Of a DNA stretch of 32,911 bases, positions 22,993 through 31,289 are shown piece by piece. The stretch spans positions 1 through 32,911 of the forward strand of contig SFIQ01000013.1 in the NCBI GenBank assembly GCA_004555265.1, in the 5' to 3' direction. Each line of letters begins with the position of its first letter. Positions within the stretch are counted from its first letter, which is position 1. Position numbers and translations under genes: made by a program. Under the pieces are notes generated by a model. It searched no databases. It was not told the DNA's origin and was given only the letters and a program-made list of their open reading frames with translations. Source of the DNA: Ruminococcus sp. (GTDB taxonomy: Bacteria; Bacillota; Clostridia; Oscillospirales; Acutalibacteraceae).

Positions 22993-24786
22993 TTACTCAA
23001 TCAGTCCGCTTTCTTGTAACAGGATTTCAATATCCGTTCCCTTAATTTTCTTTAAGGCAACTTTTACCAATTCTCTTTCCGCCAAAGAAAGCTTGATTTC
23101 CGTAATCGGTTTTTTATCAATGGCGTAGTAGCACGCGCGCAAAAGCTCGCGCACATCATATTTACTACCCCAAACCTCCGGCACGCCGCGGTCTATGTCA
23201 AGCAGGGTATAGACGGATTCCATACCTGTGCGCATAGAGTATTCAATGGTGAAAATCGTGTCGCGGGGTGTTTCGGCAAACTGCCCGAGGAAAGCAAAGT
23301 TCACAGCGCCGTCGGGCACAACATGCGGACGGTCCTCGTTCTTTCTCGGCTGGAAGAATGCGTTGATGTACGGCATAAAGCAGGTCGTCGTGTTGCAGGC
23401 ATTTTTGGCGAGGTCATCAATTTCCGATTCGGGAATACCGATATGATACAGCCATTCACGGCAAACTTCCTCACCCGTGCAGTCACGCATGGCTTTCTTT
23501 ACATAATTGCCTTCCTTGTTGGTGCTGAGCGCATACAGCCAAACCAAAACGGTGTCCTTATCTTGCGATTTAAACTGCGGCTGACGGTTGATTGTCCATG
23601 ACAGATACCAATTTTCGGTGCTGTCCTTTACGGTGACAATGCCGCCTGTCGTGACCTTGCCCTCGCGGGGGTCACGCTTGCAGATTTTGATGATATGCTG
23701 AATAATTTCCTCGTTGGAAGTTGCCACCGTCGCGCTCATCCAGTTGGTCGCTTCAACATCACTGCAAAACGCGTCGGGATTACCGAATTCACCGTGCTTT
23801 GCCTGTTTGGCAATGTTTTTCCACATATCCCACGATTCGCCGCCGCCGTTTCGGATGATGGAAAGGTCGGGTGCGTGCGTTTGGTCGCCGTAGCAGGAGG
23901 TGTCGGTGCAACAGCCGTTGGTGATGAATACAAGGTCGTCTTCAATCAAATCAATGGTCTGCTCGGTGCCGTCTTTTACATACACAATCTGCTTAGCAAT
24001 CTTTTTGTCGCCGACGGTGTCAATGATAACATTCTTCACATCCATACCGTATTCGATTTTGACGCCGTGGGCTTCCAAATATTTCACAAGCGGCATAATC
24101 AGGCTTTCATACTGATTGTACTTTGTAAAACGAAGTGCGCTGAAATCCGGCAAACCGTCAATGTGGTGCACATAGCGGCAAAGATAGCGCTTCATTTCCA
24201 AAGCGCTCGACCAGCGTTGGAAGGCAAACATTGTCTGCCAATAGAGCCAGAAATTTGTCTCCCAGAAAGAATCCGGCAATACCTCAGAAATTTTCTTGCC
24301 CTCTAAAGCCTTTTCTGGCGTGATAAACAACTGCGAAAGCGCGATCGCCGACGCTCTGTCCAAGCCGAATTTTTTGTCGGTGTGCGCATCCTCACCACGG
24401 TTGACGGAAGCGCGGCAAAGCGAGTAGTTCGGGTCATGCTTATTGAGCCGGTAATATTCATCAAGTACGGAAAGACCGGGTGTTTCAAGCGAGGGGACAT
24501 CGCGGAACATATCCCACATTACTTCAAAGTGGTTGTCCATTTCCCGTCCGCCGCGCATATAAAAGCCCTTGGTGATATCCTTGCGACCGTCGCAACTTCC
24601 GCCGGCGAGTTCTAATTTTTCAAGAAGATGGATATGCTCTCCTTTCATCTGTCCGTCGCGGACAAGATAGAACGCCGCTGTAAGTCCTGCAAGACCGGTG
24701 CCGATGATATACGCAGATTTTTTATCTACGTCTTTTGGCTTTTCCGGGTGTGCAAATGCTTCATAAGTACCTGCTGCATAATACAT
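22993..24786 (-). CDS. ohyA: Oleate hydratase (myosin-cross-reactive antigen family)
   Basis: A 597-residue FAD-dependent enzyme that adds water to unsaturated fatty acids such as oleate to give 10-hydroxystearate, usually a detoxification step. The nucleotide-binding motif IIGTGLAGLTAAFYL (about 27-41), GGSCDGRKD and FYMRGGREMDNHFE (with the catalytic Glu at residue 82, the same number as in S. aureus OhyA) are all present, as is LPDFSALRFTKYNQYES. The length is typical. The start at 24786 has CAGGAGG upstream; 19 earlier codons lack support. A TetR regulator lies upstream on the same strand, and fatty acid-controlled TetR genes often accompany this enzyme. Confidence 0.97.
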   Translation of the reverse strand: MYYAAGTYEAFAHPEKPKDVDKKSAYIIGTGLAGLTAAFYLVRDGQMKGEHIHLLEKLELAGGSCDGRKDITKGFYMRGGREMDNHFEVMWDMFRDVPSLETPGLSVLDEYYRLNKHDPNYSLCRASVNRGEDAHTDKKFGLDRASAIALSQLFITPEKALEGKKISEVLPDSFWETNFWLYWQTMFAFQRWSSALEMKRYLCRYVHHIDGLPDFSALRFTKYNQYESLIMPLVKYLEAHGVKIEYGMDVKNVIIDTVGDKKIAKQIVYVKDGTEQTIDLIEDDLVFITNGCCTDTSCYGDQTHAPDLSIIRNGGGESWDMWKNIAKQAKHGEFGNPDAFCSDVEATNWMSATVATSNEEIIQHIIKICKRDPREGKVTTGGIVTVKDSTENWYLSWTINRQPQFKSQDKDTVLVWLYALSTNKEGNYVKKAMRDCTGEEVCREWLYHIGIPESEIDDLAKNACNTTTCFMPYINAFFQPRKNEDRPHVVPDGAVNFAFLGQFAETPRDTIFTIEYSMRTGMESVYTLLDIDRGVPEVWGSKYDVRELLRACYYAIDKKPITEIKLSLAERELVKVALKKIKGTDIEILLQESGLIE

Positions 24787-24816
24787 AAGAAAACCTCCTG
24801 AATTTTTTCTGTTTTC

Positions 24817-24845
24817 ATTATATTCCCGGCAGTGCGATTGCACAA
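24817..24845 (-). promoter_or_regulatory. Promoter of oleate hydratase with possible operator
   Basis: TTGTGC (24840-24845, minus strand), 17 bases, consensus TATAAT (24817-24822). GTGC-GATT-GCAC (24832-24843) overlaps the -35 and could be a regulator site. Confidence 0.65.
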
Positions 24846-24856
24846 TAAACAGAAAA

Positions 24857-24887
24857 TCCGCCCTGATAAAAATTTTATCAGGGCGGA
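24857..24887 (-). terminator. Terminator of the TetR gene, a perfect long palindrome
   Basis: Arms of 15 bases, TCCGCCCTGATAAAA (24857-24871) and TTTTATCAGGGCGGA (24873-24887), are exact inverted copies. On the minus strand it follows the TetR stop by about 20 bases and is trailed by TTTTC. Confidence 0.8.
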
Positions 24888-24906
24888 AGAATTGTAAAAA
24901 AACTTA

Positions 24907-25488
24907 TCAATCGGGCGGATTTGATGTATTTTTTTTCGTGGAGAAATCTTGTACGGCTTTTGCAAAATTTCCGTGAAGCAAGATGCTGATTTTTTTAACC
25001 AATACTTCGGGCGATTCCTGCATACCGTTTTGAATCCAGTTCATCATCACGCCGACAAAGGCGTATTCGTAAAAATCCGCAATGAATTTTTTGTCACTTT
25101 CCAATACATGCAGACCGGTAGATTTCTCTTCGATGACGGATAGCAGTAGACCGGATACCAACGGGTTTAACCCCAACTCTAACTGGTCACGGTTGATACA
25201 GCGATATACATTTAAAACCAGTACTTTGTTTTCCAGTACGGCGTGAAAAATATTTAAAAGTCCTTCTTGCCAAGTGTCGTATGTTTTCTTGCCGTCGAGA
25301 ACTTTTTTCGTTTCGTCGATACAAGTCCATTTCGCGAGATCGTAAATATCCTGAAAATGGTAATAAAAGGTCATACGGTTGATACCGCAGTCCTCGGCAA
25401 TATCGCTGATGGTGATTTTGTTTAACGGCTTTTGCGCCAATAAATTTTTCAATGACTGTGCCAAAGCCCGTTTGGTAATTTCAGACAT
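24907..25488 (-). CDS. TetR-family regulator, DhaS-like
   Basis: A 193-residue TetR protein. The N-terminal HTH is ITISDIAEDCGINRMTFYYHF (given as ITISDIAEDCGI and NRMTFYYHF), and FYYHFQDIYDLAKW is typical of the DhaS-like group with the TetR_C_8 domain. The rest is a helical ligand domain (about 60-185). It lies 120 bases upstream of the oleate hydratase gene on the same strand, with a terminator and a separate promoter between, so it may control that gene and sense fatty acids. ATG 25488 is preferred on domain start; its ribosome binding site is weak. Confidence 0.9.
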   Translation of the reverse strand: MSEITKRALAQSLKNLLAQKPLNKITISDIAEDCGINRMTFYYHFQDIYDLAKWTCIDETKKVLDGKKTYDTWQEGLLNIFHAVLENKVLVLNVYRCINRDQLELGLNPLVSGLLLSVIEEKSTGLHVLESDKKFIADFYEYAFVGVMMNWIQNGMQESPEVLVKKISILLHGNFAKAVQDFSTKKNTSNPPD

Positions 25489-25510
25489 TTTTTCATCACT
25501 TTTCCGGTTG

Positions 25511-25562
25511 GTATATGAATATTTATACAAAATATTATATGTTGTTTTGCATGGTTTGTAAA
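25511..25562 (-). promoter_or_regulatory. Promoter of the TetR gene with candidate operator
   Basis: TTTACA (25557-25562, minus strand), 17 bases, consensus TATAAT (25534-25539). GTATA/TATAC arms at 25511-25528 lie just downstream of the expected start of transcription. Confidence 0.6.
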
Positions 25563-25616
25563 GAAAAAGTTTTCATCTTTCAGGAAGTTTCGGATTGCAT
25601 TTTTTCAGTGTATCCG

Positions 25617-25896
25617 TTAGGGTAACGGAGATAATCCGAACCACGGTTTATCGCGGCGGATTTGCCCTTACTCTTCGTTAAAATACTCGTTAATCCGAAA
25701 GGATTCACTGCGTTTTTGCCTTGATTAAGACCAAATCTGCACTCGATAAACTGCAAAGCATCAAAAATGCTTGGAGTAAAGATGAGATTTGTCGTCTTGA
25801 GATGGCAGCCGGGCTTTCGCAAGGCAACAGCGAAAGCGACAAATATCGCTTTAATACTGCATTTTTGACGGGTTCGGATTATTACCGTTACCCTAA
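25617..25896. mobile_element. 280-bp MITE-like element with 26-bp terminal inverted repeats
   Basis: The left end starts TTAGGGTAACGG (25617) and the right end finishes CCGTTACCCTAA (25896). Over 26 bases the two ends are inverted copies with two mismatches. The inside holds a further hairpin (GCTTTCGC...GCGAAAGC, about 25812-25838) and no gene: the only open frames are short and lack ribosome binding sites. Size and ends suggest a non-autonomous transposable element. No clear target duplication is visible at the flanks. Confidence 0.75.
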
Positions 25897-25943
25897 GATA
25901 AAGGTGTTCTCCTGTCGAAATAGCGCAATCGGAAGTGGTATGT

Positions 25944-26606
25944 TTGGTTAAATTACATAAGGAAACCGTAAAACGGTATGTGTTATTTATTATCGGGTTG
26001 TTTTTTTCGGGGCTCGGGGTTGCCGTCACCAAACACGGCGGGCTTGGCGTGTCGCCGATTTCGTCTGTTGCCAATGTGGTCAGTCTGCAATTCCCCGTAT
26101 TTTCGCTCGGTACTTGGCTGTTTTTGTGGAACTGCGTTTTGATTTTGGGGCAAATTCTCATTCTCCGAAAGCAGTTTAAACTGATACAGCTTTTGCAAAT
26201 ACCTCTTTCCGTGCTGTTCGGCTGGTTTACGGATTTCGGGATGTGGCTTGCGGGCTTTATTCCTACTGAATTGTATCCCGTGCGCTTGCTGTCGGTTTTT
26301 GCGGGGACAGCCATTCTCGGCTTCGGTATCGCTTTGGCGGTGATTGCCGATGTAATTATGAATTCCGGCGAGGCGTTTGTGAAAGCGATTTCCGACAAAA
26401 CGCATTTTGCTTTCGGCAATGTGAAAATCGCCTTTGACATCTCCTGTGTGGTGTTTGCGTTATTGCTTTCTCTGCTGTTTTTCGGCGGAAAAATCGTCGG
26501 TATGCGAGAGGGCACGGTGATTGCCGCACTGCTCACGGGGCAGACGGTCAAATTCTTTCAAAACAGATTGCAAACGCCGCTTCAAAAGATTCTAACCAAA
26601 GCGTAA
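25944..26606 (+). CDS. YczE/YitT-like membrane protein
   Basis: A 220-residue protein with five or six hydrophobic helices, beginning LHKETVKRYVLFIIGLFFSG. The segments GLGVAVTKHGGLGVSPISS and FGIALAVIADVIMNSGEAFVKAIS match the conserved glycine-rich loops of YczE/YyaS/YitT-type proteins, a family of unknown transport function. The best start is TTG 25944, with GGAAG 8 bases upstream; GTG 25935 is the alternative. The start lies less than 50 bases after the MITE-like element, which may have displaced or provided its promoter. Confidence 0.82.
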   Translation: MVKLHKETVKRYVLFIIGLFFSGLGVAVTKHGGLGVSPISSVANVVSLQFPVFSLGTWLFLWNCVLILGQILILRKQFKLIQLLQIPLSVLFGWFTDFGMWLAGFIPTELYPVRLLSVFAGTAILGFGIALAVIADVIMNSGEAFVKAISDKTHFAFGNVKIAFDISCVVFALLLSLLFFGGKIVGMREGTVIAALLTGQTVKFFQNRLQTPLQKILTKA

Positions 26607-26612
26607 AAACAA

Positions 26613-26645
26613 GCACCCGCTGAACTGTTTTCAGCGGGTGCATTT
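26613..26645. terminator. Terminator between YczE-like and lipoprotein genes
   Basis: GCACCCGCTGAA and TTCAGCGGGTGC are exact inverted arms around CTGTT; A-rich and T-rich flanks allow use from both sides. Confidence 0.88.
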
Positions 26646-26664
26646 TCAAGGGAATTGCGGCGTT

Positions 26665-28353
26665 TTAGGCGAATAACCCTTTTACCCAAGCAATGAATTT
26701 GTTTTCCTCGGTTTCTTCGGCCGCGGCGGAAACAGCTGCCTCTGCTTGCGGCTTTACTATGGCGTCTGTTTTATAGGTGAACAGCACCGAGGAAGTCATT
26801 TGCGCGGTTTTCTCTGTGAAAATGTCATATTCGTTGCCGTAATTCAACCAAGCCTTCACGCGTTCTGCCAACACCTGCGTCTGTGCTTCGGAGAGCTTAG
26901 CGGAACCGGCATATTTTTCAGCGGTATCCACAAGCACTTCGATTTGCGCCGCTTTATCTCCGCTTGCCAGCGCCCCGAGATTTTCGAGCAACGCCTGATT
27001 TTCTTCAAGCACGGCGACGATGTGATTTAACTGTTCCAAGGTCTGCGGCAAGTTTTCAATGGATTTTTGAATTTCGGGGTCCTCCATATCTTTTGCAAGA
27101 CTTTCGTAAATGGGCATAACATCATTCAAATCGTCCGCGAGCGTCGCCATGCCCGAAAGACTTTCGGACAGCTTCGGCAACAATTTTAACAACATCTGCA
27201 TTTGCGGGTCGCTCAAAGTGGAAGAAACGGCCTCCAAATCGGTGTTGTTGAGGTCTGTTACCAGCTTGTCGAGCTTTGCCATATTTTCTTCGGTCATATA
27301 ACTGCCGAGCACTTTCAGCATTTTTTCATTTTCGCTGTAAAGCTGTGTGGCTTCGGTGACCACGCCCATAATCTCCTCCATTTTATTGGCGTCGCCGTAC
27401 AGCAAATCAATGGTTTTTTGCATATCCAATCCGTTCATTGCGGCTTGGATTTTTTCAACATCGGTGAGAATTTCTTTCACGCTGTCAATGCTGTCTGCCA
27501 TACCGCCGTTGCCCAACGCGCCGATAGATGAAATCGGCAAAACAGCAAACATCAGGTTGCCGAGTGCAAAGCATTCGGTGTAAGCGGTGATGGTATAGGT
27601 GTTTGTATACATCGCCTTGTCTAAAAGGGATAAATTCAATTCCGAAAGACCTAAACTTTCATCTATACCGGGTATACCTGTGAAAAAGACAAGCTGCTTT
27701 GCGCCGTCGCTGAGCACGGTGCCGTAGTCTACTGCAATATTGGTAAAAGTTTCCTCGGGCAAAATCGTGCCGCCGGCAAAAAGCATCGGGCAGGTGATTT
27801 CATAAGTCTCGCCCGAAACGGTCACTTTTTTCTTCAACGCATTGGAAACGGTAATTTCAATGGCAACATTGCCTTTTTGCCCTGCAATTTCGTCTGCGGA
27901 CACCTCGTTGCCCTCCAAAAAGTATTTAACAGAAAAAGTAACGGGAGGCTGTGCCTCGGTTGTTCCGCTGTAATAGAGATCCGTCGTGTCCATATCCCAA
28001 TACAGTGCGCCGTCCTTGACAACGGGCTGTGTCAGGGTTTTTACATTTTGAATTTCCGTCAGATTGCTGATGTCCTGCAAGCGCACCTGCGGCGTATCCG
28101 TATGCAGCCAATCCGTGACCTGCACATTGTAGATTGTGCCGTCCGCCTTGGTGTTAATATATACGGTTTCCTCTTTTTTGGCGCTCTCGGCTATGGTGGA
28201 ATATTCCTGTTGCACATATTCGGTGCCGTTCAGCTCTTGGTCTAAAATTTGATTTTCCGTTACCGCTTTTTTCTGACAGCCTGCAAAAGATGTGCAAAGC
28301 AGAGCGCCTGCAAGCACTGAGCTGACGGTTTTTATCCATATTTGTTTACGCAT
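26665..28353 (-). CDS. Lipoprotein partner of the MMPL transporter
   Basis: A 562-residue exported protein of unknown function. The signal peptide ends in the lipobox SFAGC (C26). The first half (about 30-270) is beta-rich; the second half (about 280-525) is a long helical region with repeated Leu/Met/Glu heptad-like segments (MEEIMGVVTEATQLYSENEK, LLPKLSESLSGMATLADDLN), likely coiled coil. A short hydrophobic end KFIAWVKGLFA closes it. The start at 28353 follows GAGGTG and overlaps the end of the MMPL gene by 8 bases, so both are translated together. A periplasm-like adaptor or a substrate carrier for the pump is an inference from context. Confidence 0.78.
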   Translation of the reverse strand: MRKQIWIKTVSSVLAGALLCTSFAGCQKKAVTENQILDQELNGTEYVQQEYSTIAESAKKEETVYINTKADGTIYNVQVTDWLHTDTPQVRLQDISNLTEIQNVKTLTQPVVKDGALYWDMDTTDLYYSGTTEAQPPVTFSVKYFLEGNEVSADEIAGQKGNVAIEITVSNALKKKVTVSGETYEITCPMLFAGGTILPEETFTNIAVDYGTVLSDGAKQLVFFTGIPGIDESLGLSELNLSLLDKAMYTNTYTITAYTECFALGNLMFAVLPISSIGALGNGGMADSIDSVKEILTDVEKIQAAMNGLDMQKTIDLLYGDANKMEEIMGVVTEATQLYSENEKMLKVLGSYMTEENMAKLDKLVTDLNNTDLEAVSSTLSDPQMQMLLKLLPKLSESLSGMATLADDLNDVMPIYESLAKDMEDPEIQKSIENLPQTLEQLNHIVAVLEENQALLENLGALASGDKAAQIEVLVDTAEKYAGSAKLSEAQTQVLAERVKAWLNYGNEYDIFTEKTAQMTSSVLFTYKTDAIVKPQAEAAVSAAAEETEENKFIAWVKGLFA

Positions 28354-30481
28354 CATGATGCACCTCACTTGGATTTTGTTTGGATTTGTTTCGCATGAAA
28401 TGGAATTTTTGATTTTCCCGCCAACCGAATGTGGTTTTGTTGATCACGCCCTCGCACAAATACAAAAGCGGACTCAAAAAGAATACAATCACAAGTGCGC
28501 TGATGACCGAGCCGCGGGCAAGCAGTGCGCAAATGCCTTTGATTAAGGAAATATCGCAAATCATATACACCCCGAAGGTTGCGGCGAAGAACACGGACGC
28601 ACTTTGTAAAATAGAGCGTTCCGCCGCGTCCATCGCGTTTAAAATCGCGTCTTTTTTCAGCCGCCCGAGCTGTAATTCCTCACGGAAACGCGTGGTCAGC
28701 AGAATGGCGTAATCCACCGTTGCACCAAGCTGTACACAGTTTATCACCGTTGGCGAAACGAAGGAAATTTCCGTACCCATCAGCGTTGCAAACGAGAGGT
28801 TAATCCAAATGGCAAGCTCAATGGAAAGCACCAAAAGTATCGGCAGGGAAACGGATTTAAAGCATACGGCTATCAAAATGAAAATTGCCGCTATTGAGAG
28901 AATGCTGGTAACCACAAAGTCACGGTCGGTGGTGGTAATCAAATCCTTGGTCAGCGCGCCCTCGCCTGTAATCAGCGCATTTTCGTCATACCGCTTTACA
29001 ACTTGCTCCATTTGCGCCAATTGTGTATTTAATGCATCCGTCGCTGCACCGTATTCGGAGTTAACCATAATCATTTGCTTGCCGTCTTTTTTGCAAATTT
29101 CCAAAATCGAATCAGGCATAATGTCGTCAGGAATAGCCGGCCCTAAAATGGTATTGTAGGCAAGCACCGAGGCAATGCCGTCCAAATCTTTGATTTCCTC
29201 TTCCATTTGCATCAGCTTCCCGGCGGGAATGGTGTCGTCTACAATGACAAACTGCGTGGTTGCCATATTAAAATCTTGCTTTAAGGTGTTTAAGCCCTGA
29301 ATGGAAATCAAATGGTCGGGCAGCGCCTTATCCATATTGTAATAGACATTGGCATTGTTCTGCACAATGTAACTCGGAATGAGCAAGAGCACAAACAAAA
29401 CGGCAAACACCATTTTGTGTTTGAACACGAAGCGGTTTACCCCTTTTAAAGAAGGAATAATACTGCGGTGTTTATATTTGTTGATGTGTTCTTCAAACAG
29501 CAAAATCAATTCGGGCAGTACCAAAATCACGGTCAAAATCCCGAACACAACGCCCTTTGCCATCACAAAGCCGAGGTCAAAGCCCAGGCTCAACTGCATA
29601 AAGCACAGCGCCACAAACCCGAATACCGTTGTCAGCGAACTGCCGATTAGAGCCGTAAAGGATTTGGAAACCGCAACGGCCATCGCGTCCGTGCGGTCAG
29701 TATATTTTGCGCGCTCCTCGGTATAGCGATCCATTAAGAAAATGGAGTAGTCCATTGTGACGCCCAACTGCAAAACCGCCGCAATCGCCTGCGTGATAAA
29801 CGAAATCTTGCCCAAAAAGAAGTTGGTGCCCATATTGTAGAGAATCGCCATACCCAGCGCCATCAAAATGACCAACGGCAAAATCCACGATTCCATCATG
29901 AAAGACATAATCACCAGCGCCAATAAAACAGCCACCGTCACATAAACGGGCGCTTGTTTGTCGGCGATTTCTTTGGTGTCCTCCGTAATGGCGGACATCC
30001 CGCTGATGAACGTCTTTTCGTTGCAGAGTTTTTTGATTTGCTTTACCGCGCGCAAAATATCGTCTGTGGAATCCGTGCTGTCATACTGCACCAGCATCAT
30101 GGTTTTTTCGCCGTCGGCGCTGTAAAAAATATCCCGAACCGTATCCGGCAGTATTTCCGTAGGCGTTGTCGAGCCCACCAAATCATCTACCCAAAGCACC
30201 GTGCTGACGCCCTTAACCTTTTCAATTTCCTCTTTGAGCGCCGAGGTGTATTTTGCGGGCATATCCTCTACAATCACAATCGACATACCTGCATTGTGAA
30301 AGGTTTGGTCCAGAACTTGGTTTCCCTGCACAGACTCCAAATCCTCAGGCAAATACGAAAGAATATCGTAATTGACGCCCGTGCAAAGAAAACCTATGAT
30401 GGACGGCACCAAAAGCAGAACGGCAATCACCACCACGATTTTTGGGTGACACGCCTCCCACTTTGCAATTTTCTGTATCAT
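28346..30481 (-). CDS. MMPL/RND-superfamily exporter
   Basis: A 711-residue membrane protein with two similar halves. Each half has one helix, a large external domain, and a group of five or six helices: first helix at about 14-33, external domain to about 185 and helices to 335; second helix at about 355-373, external domain to about 540 and helices to 690. Motifs GVTMDYSIFLMDRYTEE and GATVDYAILLTTRFREE, with the aspartates used for proton coupling, occur at equivalent places. It belongs to the HAE3/YdgH-type group that exports lipids, drugs or peptides. The TetR gene lies 13 bases upstream and the lipoprotein gene overlaps its end. Confidence 0.92.
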   Translation of the reverse strand: MIQKIAKWEACHPKIVVVIAVLLLVPSIIGFLCTGVNYDILSYLPEDLESVQGNQVLDQTFHNAGMSIVIVEDMPAKYTSALKEEIEKVKGVSTVLWVDDLVGSTTPTEILPDTVRDIFYSADGEKTMMLVQYDSTDSTDDILRAVKQIKKLCNEKTFISGMSAITEDTKEIADKQAPVYVTVAVLLALVIMSFMMESWILPLVILMALGMAILYNMGTNFFLGKISFITQAIAAVLQLGVTMDYSIFLMDRYTEERAKYTDRTDAMAVAVSKSFTALIGSSLTTVFGFVALCFMQLSLGFDLGFVMAKGVVFGILTVILVLPELILLFEEHINKYKHRSIIPSLKGVNRFVFKHKMVFAVLFVLLLIPSYIVQNNANVYYNMDKALPDHLISIQGLNTLKQDFNMATTQFVIVDDTIPAGKLMQMEEEIKDLDGIASVLAYNTILGPAIPDDIMPDSILEICKKDGKQMIMVNSEYGAATDALNTQLAQMEQVVKRYDENALITGEGALTKDLITTTDRDFVVTSILSIAAIFILIAVCFKSVSLPILLVLSIELAIWINLSFATLMGTEISFVSPTVINCVQLGATVDYAILLTTRFREELQLGRLKKDAILNAMDAAERSILQSASVFFAATFGVYMICDISLIKGICALLARGSVISALVIVFFLSPLLYLCEGVINKTTFGWRENQKFHFMRNKSKQNPSEVHHDA

Positions 30482-30494
30482 AGCCTCACCTGCT

Positions 30495-31121
30495 TTATTG
30501 CGGCGGCAGAACGCCGCAGTTTATTTTGTATTGCTCCGCGCCGTAAATGCTGACGGCAACGATTTCGTATAAATGCGGTTTGATTTCCTGCAAAGAATAC
30601 GGTTTGCTGCGCAAAATGGCATTACAACAAGAGGAGACAATCATGTCAATATAAATATACATTTTTATGCGAACCTCTTCGGCGGAAAAGCCGCGGCTTT
30701 CAAAAAAAGCCAAAATATTGTCATACAGCGCTTTGAGGGGGCCTTCACGGTTTTCGATCATGGCGCTGACGCAAACATCCACATTTTTGTCAATGAGCAG
30801 TGTCAGCGTTTTGTTCTTTTCTAAAAATGTCATCAAAATATCCACGAACCGCGCAACGCAGTGGTCAAAATCCGCGTCATTTTGTATTTGCATGTTTTCC
30901 GCGTCCAAATGTAAAAAGTCCGTTGCCTTTTTTAGAATCAATTTGGAAATCAGGTCGAATTTATCTTTAAAGTACAAATAAAATGTGCCTTTTGCCACAC
31001 CCGCCTTTTTCACAATATCGTCAATCGAGACGCCGGAAACGCCGTCGTGTTCAAATAATTCAAACGCGGCGGAAATCAAGTTTTGATACTTCTCGTTTTT
31101 CTTTTGTGCGATTTTATCCAT
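30495..31121 (-). CDS. TetR-family repressor of the MMPL operon
   Basis: A 208-residue regulator. The HTH is VSIDDIVKKAGVAKGTFYLYF, with the TetR signature KGTFYLYFKDKFDL; residues 60-200 form the helical ligand-binding domain. It is the first gene of an operon with the MMPL exporter and the lipoprotein. Two matching TGACCG-x-TAGTCA sites lie in its promoter, so it very probably represses itself and the pump until a pump substrate binds. Confidence 0.93.
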   Translation of the reverse strand: MDKIAQKKNEKYQNLISAAFELFEHDGVSGVSIDDIVKKAGVAKGTFYLYFKDKFDLISKLILKKATDFLHLDAENMQIQNDADFDHCVARFVDILMTFLEKNKTLTLLIDKNVDVCVSAMIENREGPLKALYDNILAFFESRGFSAEEVRIKMYIYIDMIVSSCCNAILRSKPYSLQEIKPHLYEIVAVSIYGAEQYKINCGVLPPQ

Positions 31122-31156
31122 TTTTACACCTCGATATATCCAAAAAACCTGTAAAA

Positions 31157-31169
31157 TGACCGATAGTCA
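31157..31169. promoter_or_regulatory. TetR operator 2 (downstream)
   Basis: TGACCGATAGTCA, with TGAC/GTCA inverted ends. It differs by one central base from the site at 31201-31213 and lies between the promoter and the TetR start. Confidence 0.75.
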
Positions 31170-31186
31170 TTTTTTAAATCTGCACC

Positions 31187-31214
31187 ATTTTAGCACAAAA
31201 TGACCGTTAGTCAA
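31187..31214 (-). promoter_or_regulatory. Promoter of the TetR-MMPL operon overlapping operator 1
   Basis: TTGACT (31209-31214, minus strand), 16 bases, TAAAAT (31187-31192). Operator 1, TGACCGTTAGTCA at 31201-31213, covers the -35 and part of the spacer. The two operators start 44 bases apart, about four helical turns, on one face of the DNA. Confidence 0.75.
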
Positions 31215-31289
31215 TATCAAAAATACAGATTTAACAAAACTTTCACATTTCATTCATCTTTCCACTACACTTCCCAAAACCATTGCAAC

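Noticed and set aside
24857..24887. Operator for the TetR regulator at the long palindrome
   Set aside because: It lies just after the TetR stop codon and before the ohyA promoter, with a T-run on the minus strand; a terminator explains it better.
25580..26551. A 323-codon minus-strand frame over the MITE-like element and the YczE-like gene
   Set aside because: It spans an element boundary and is antisense to a recognisable membrane protein; it has no domain.
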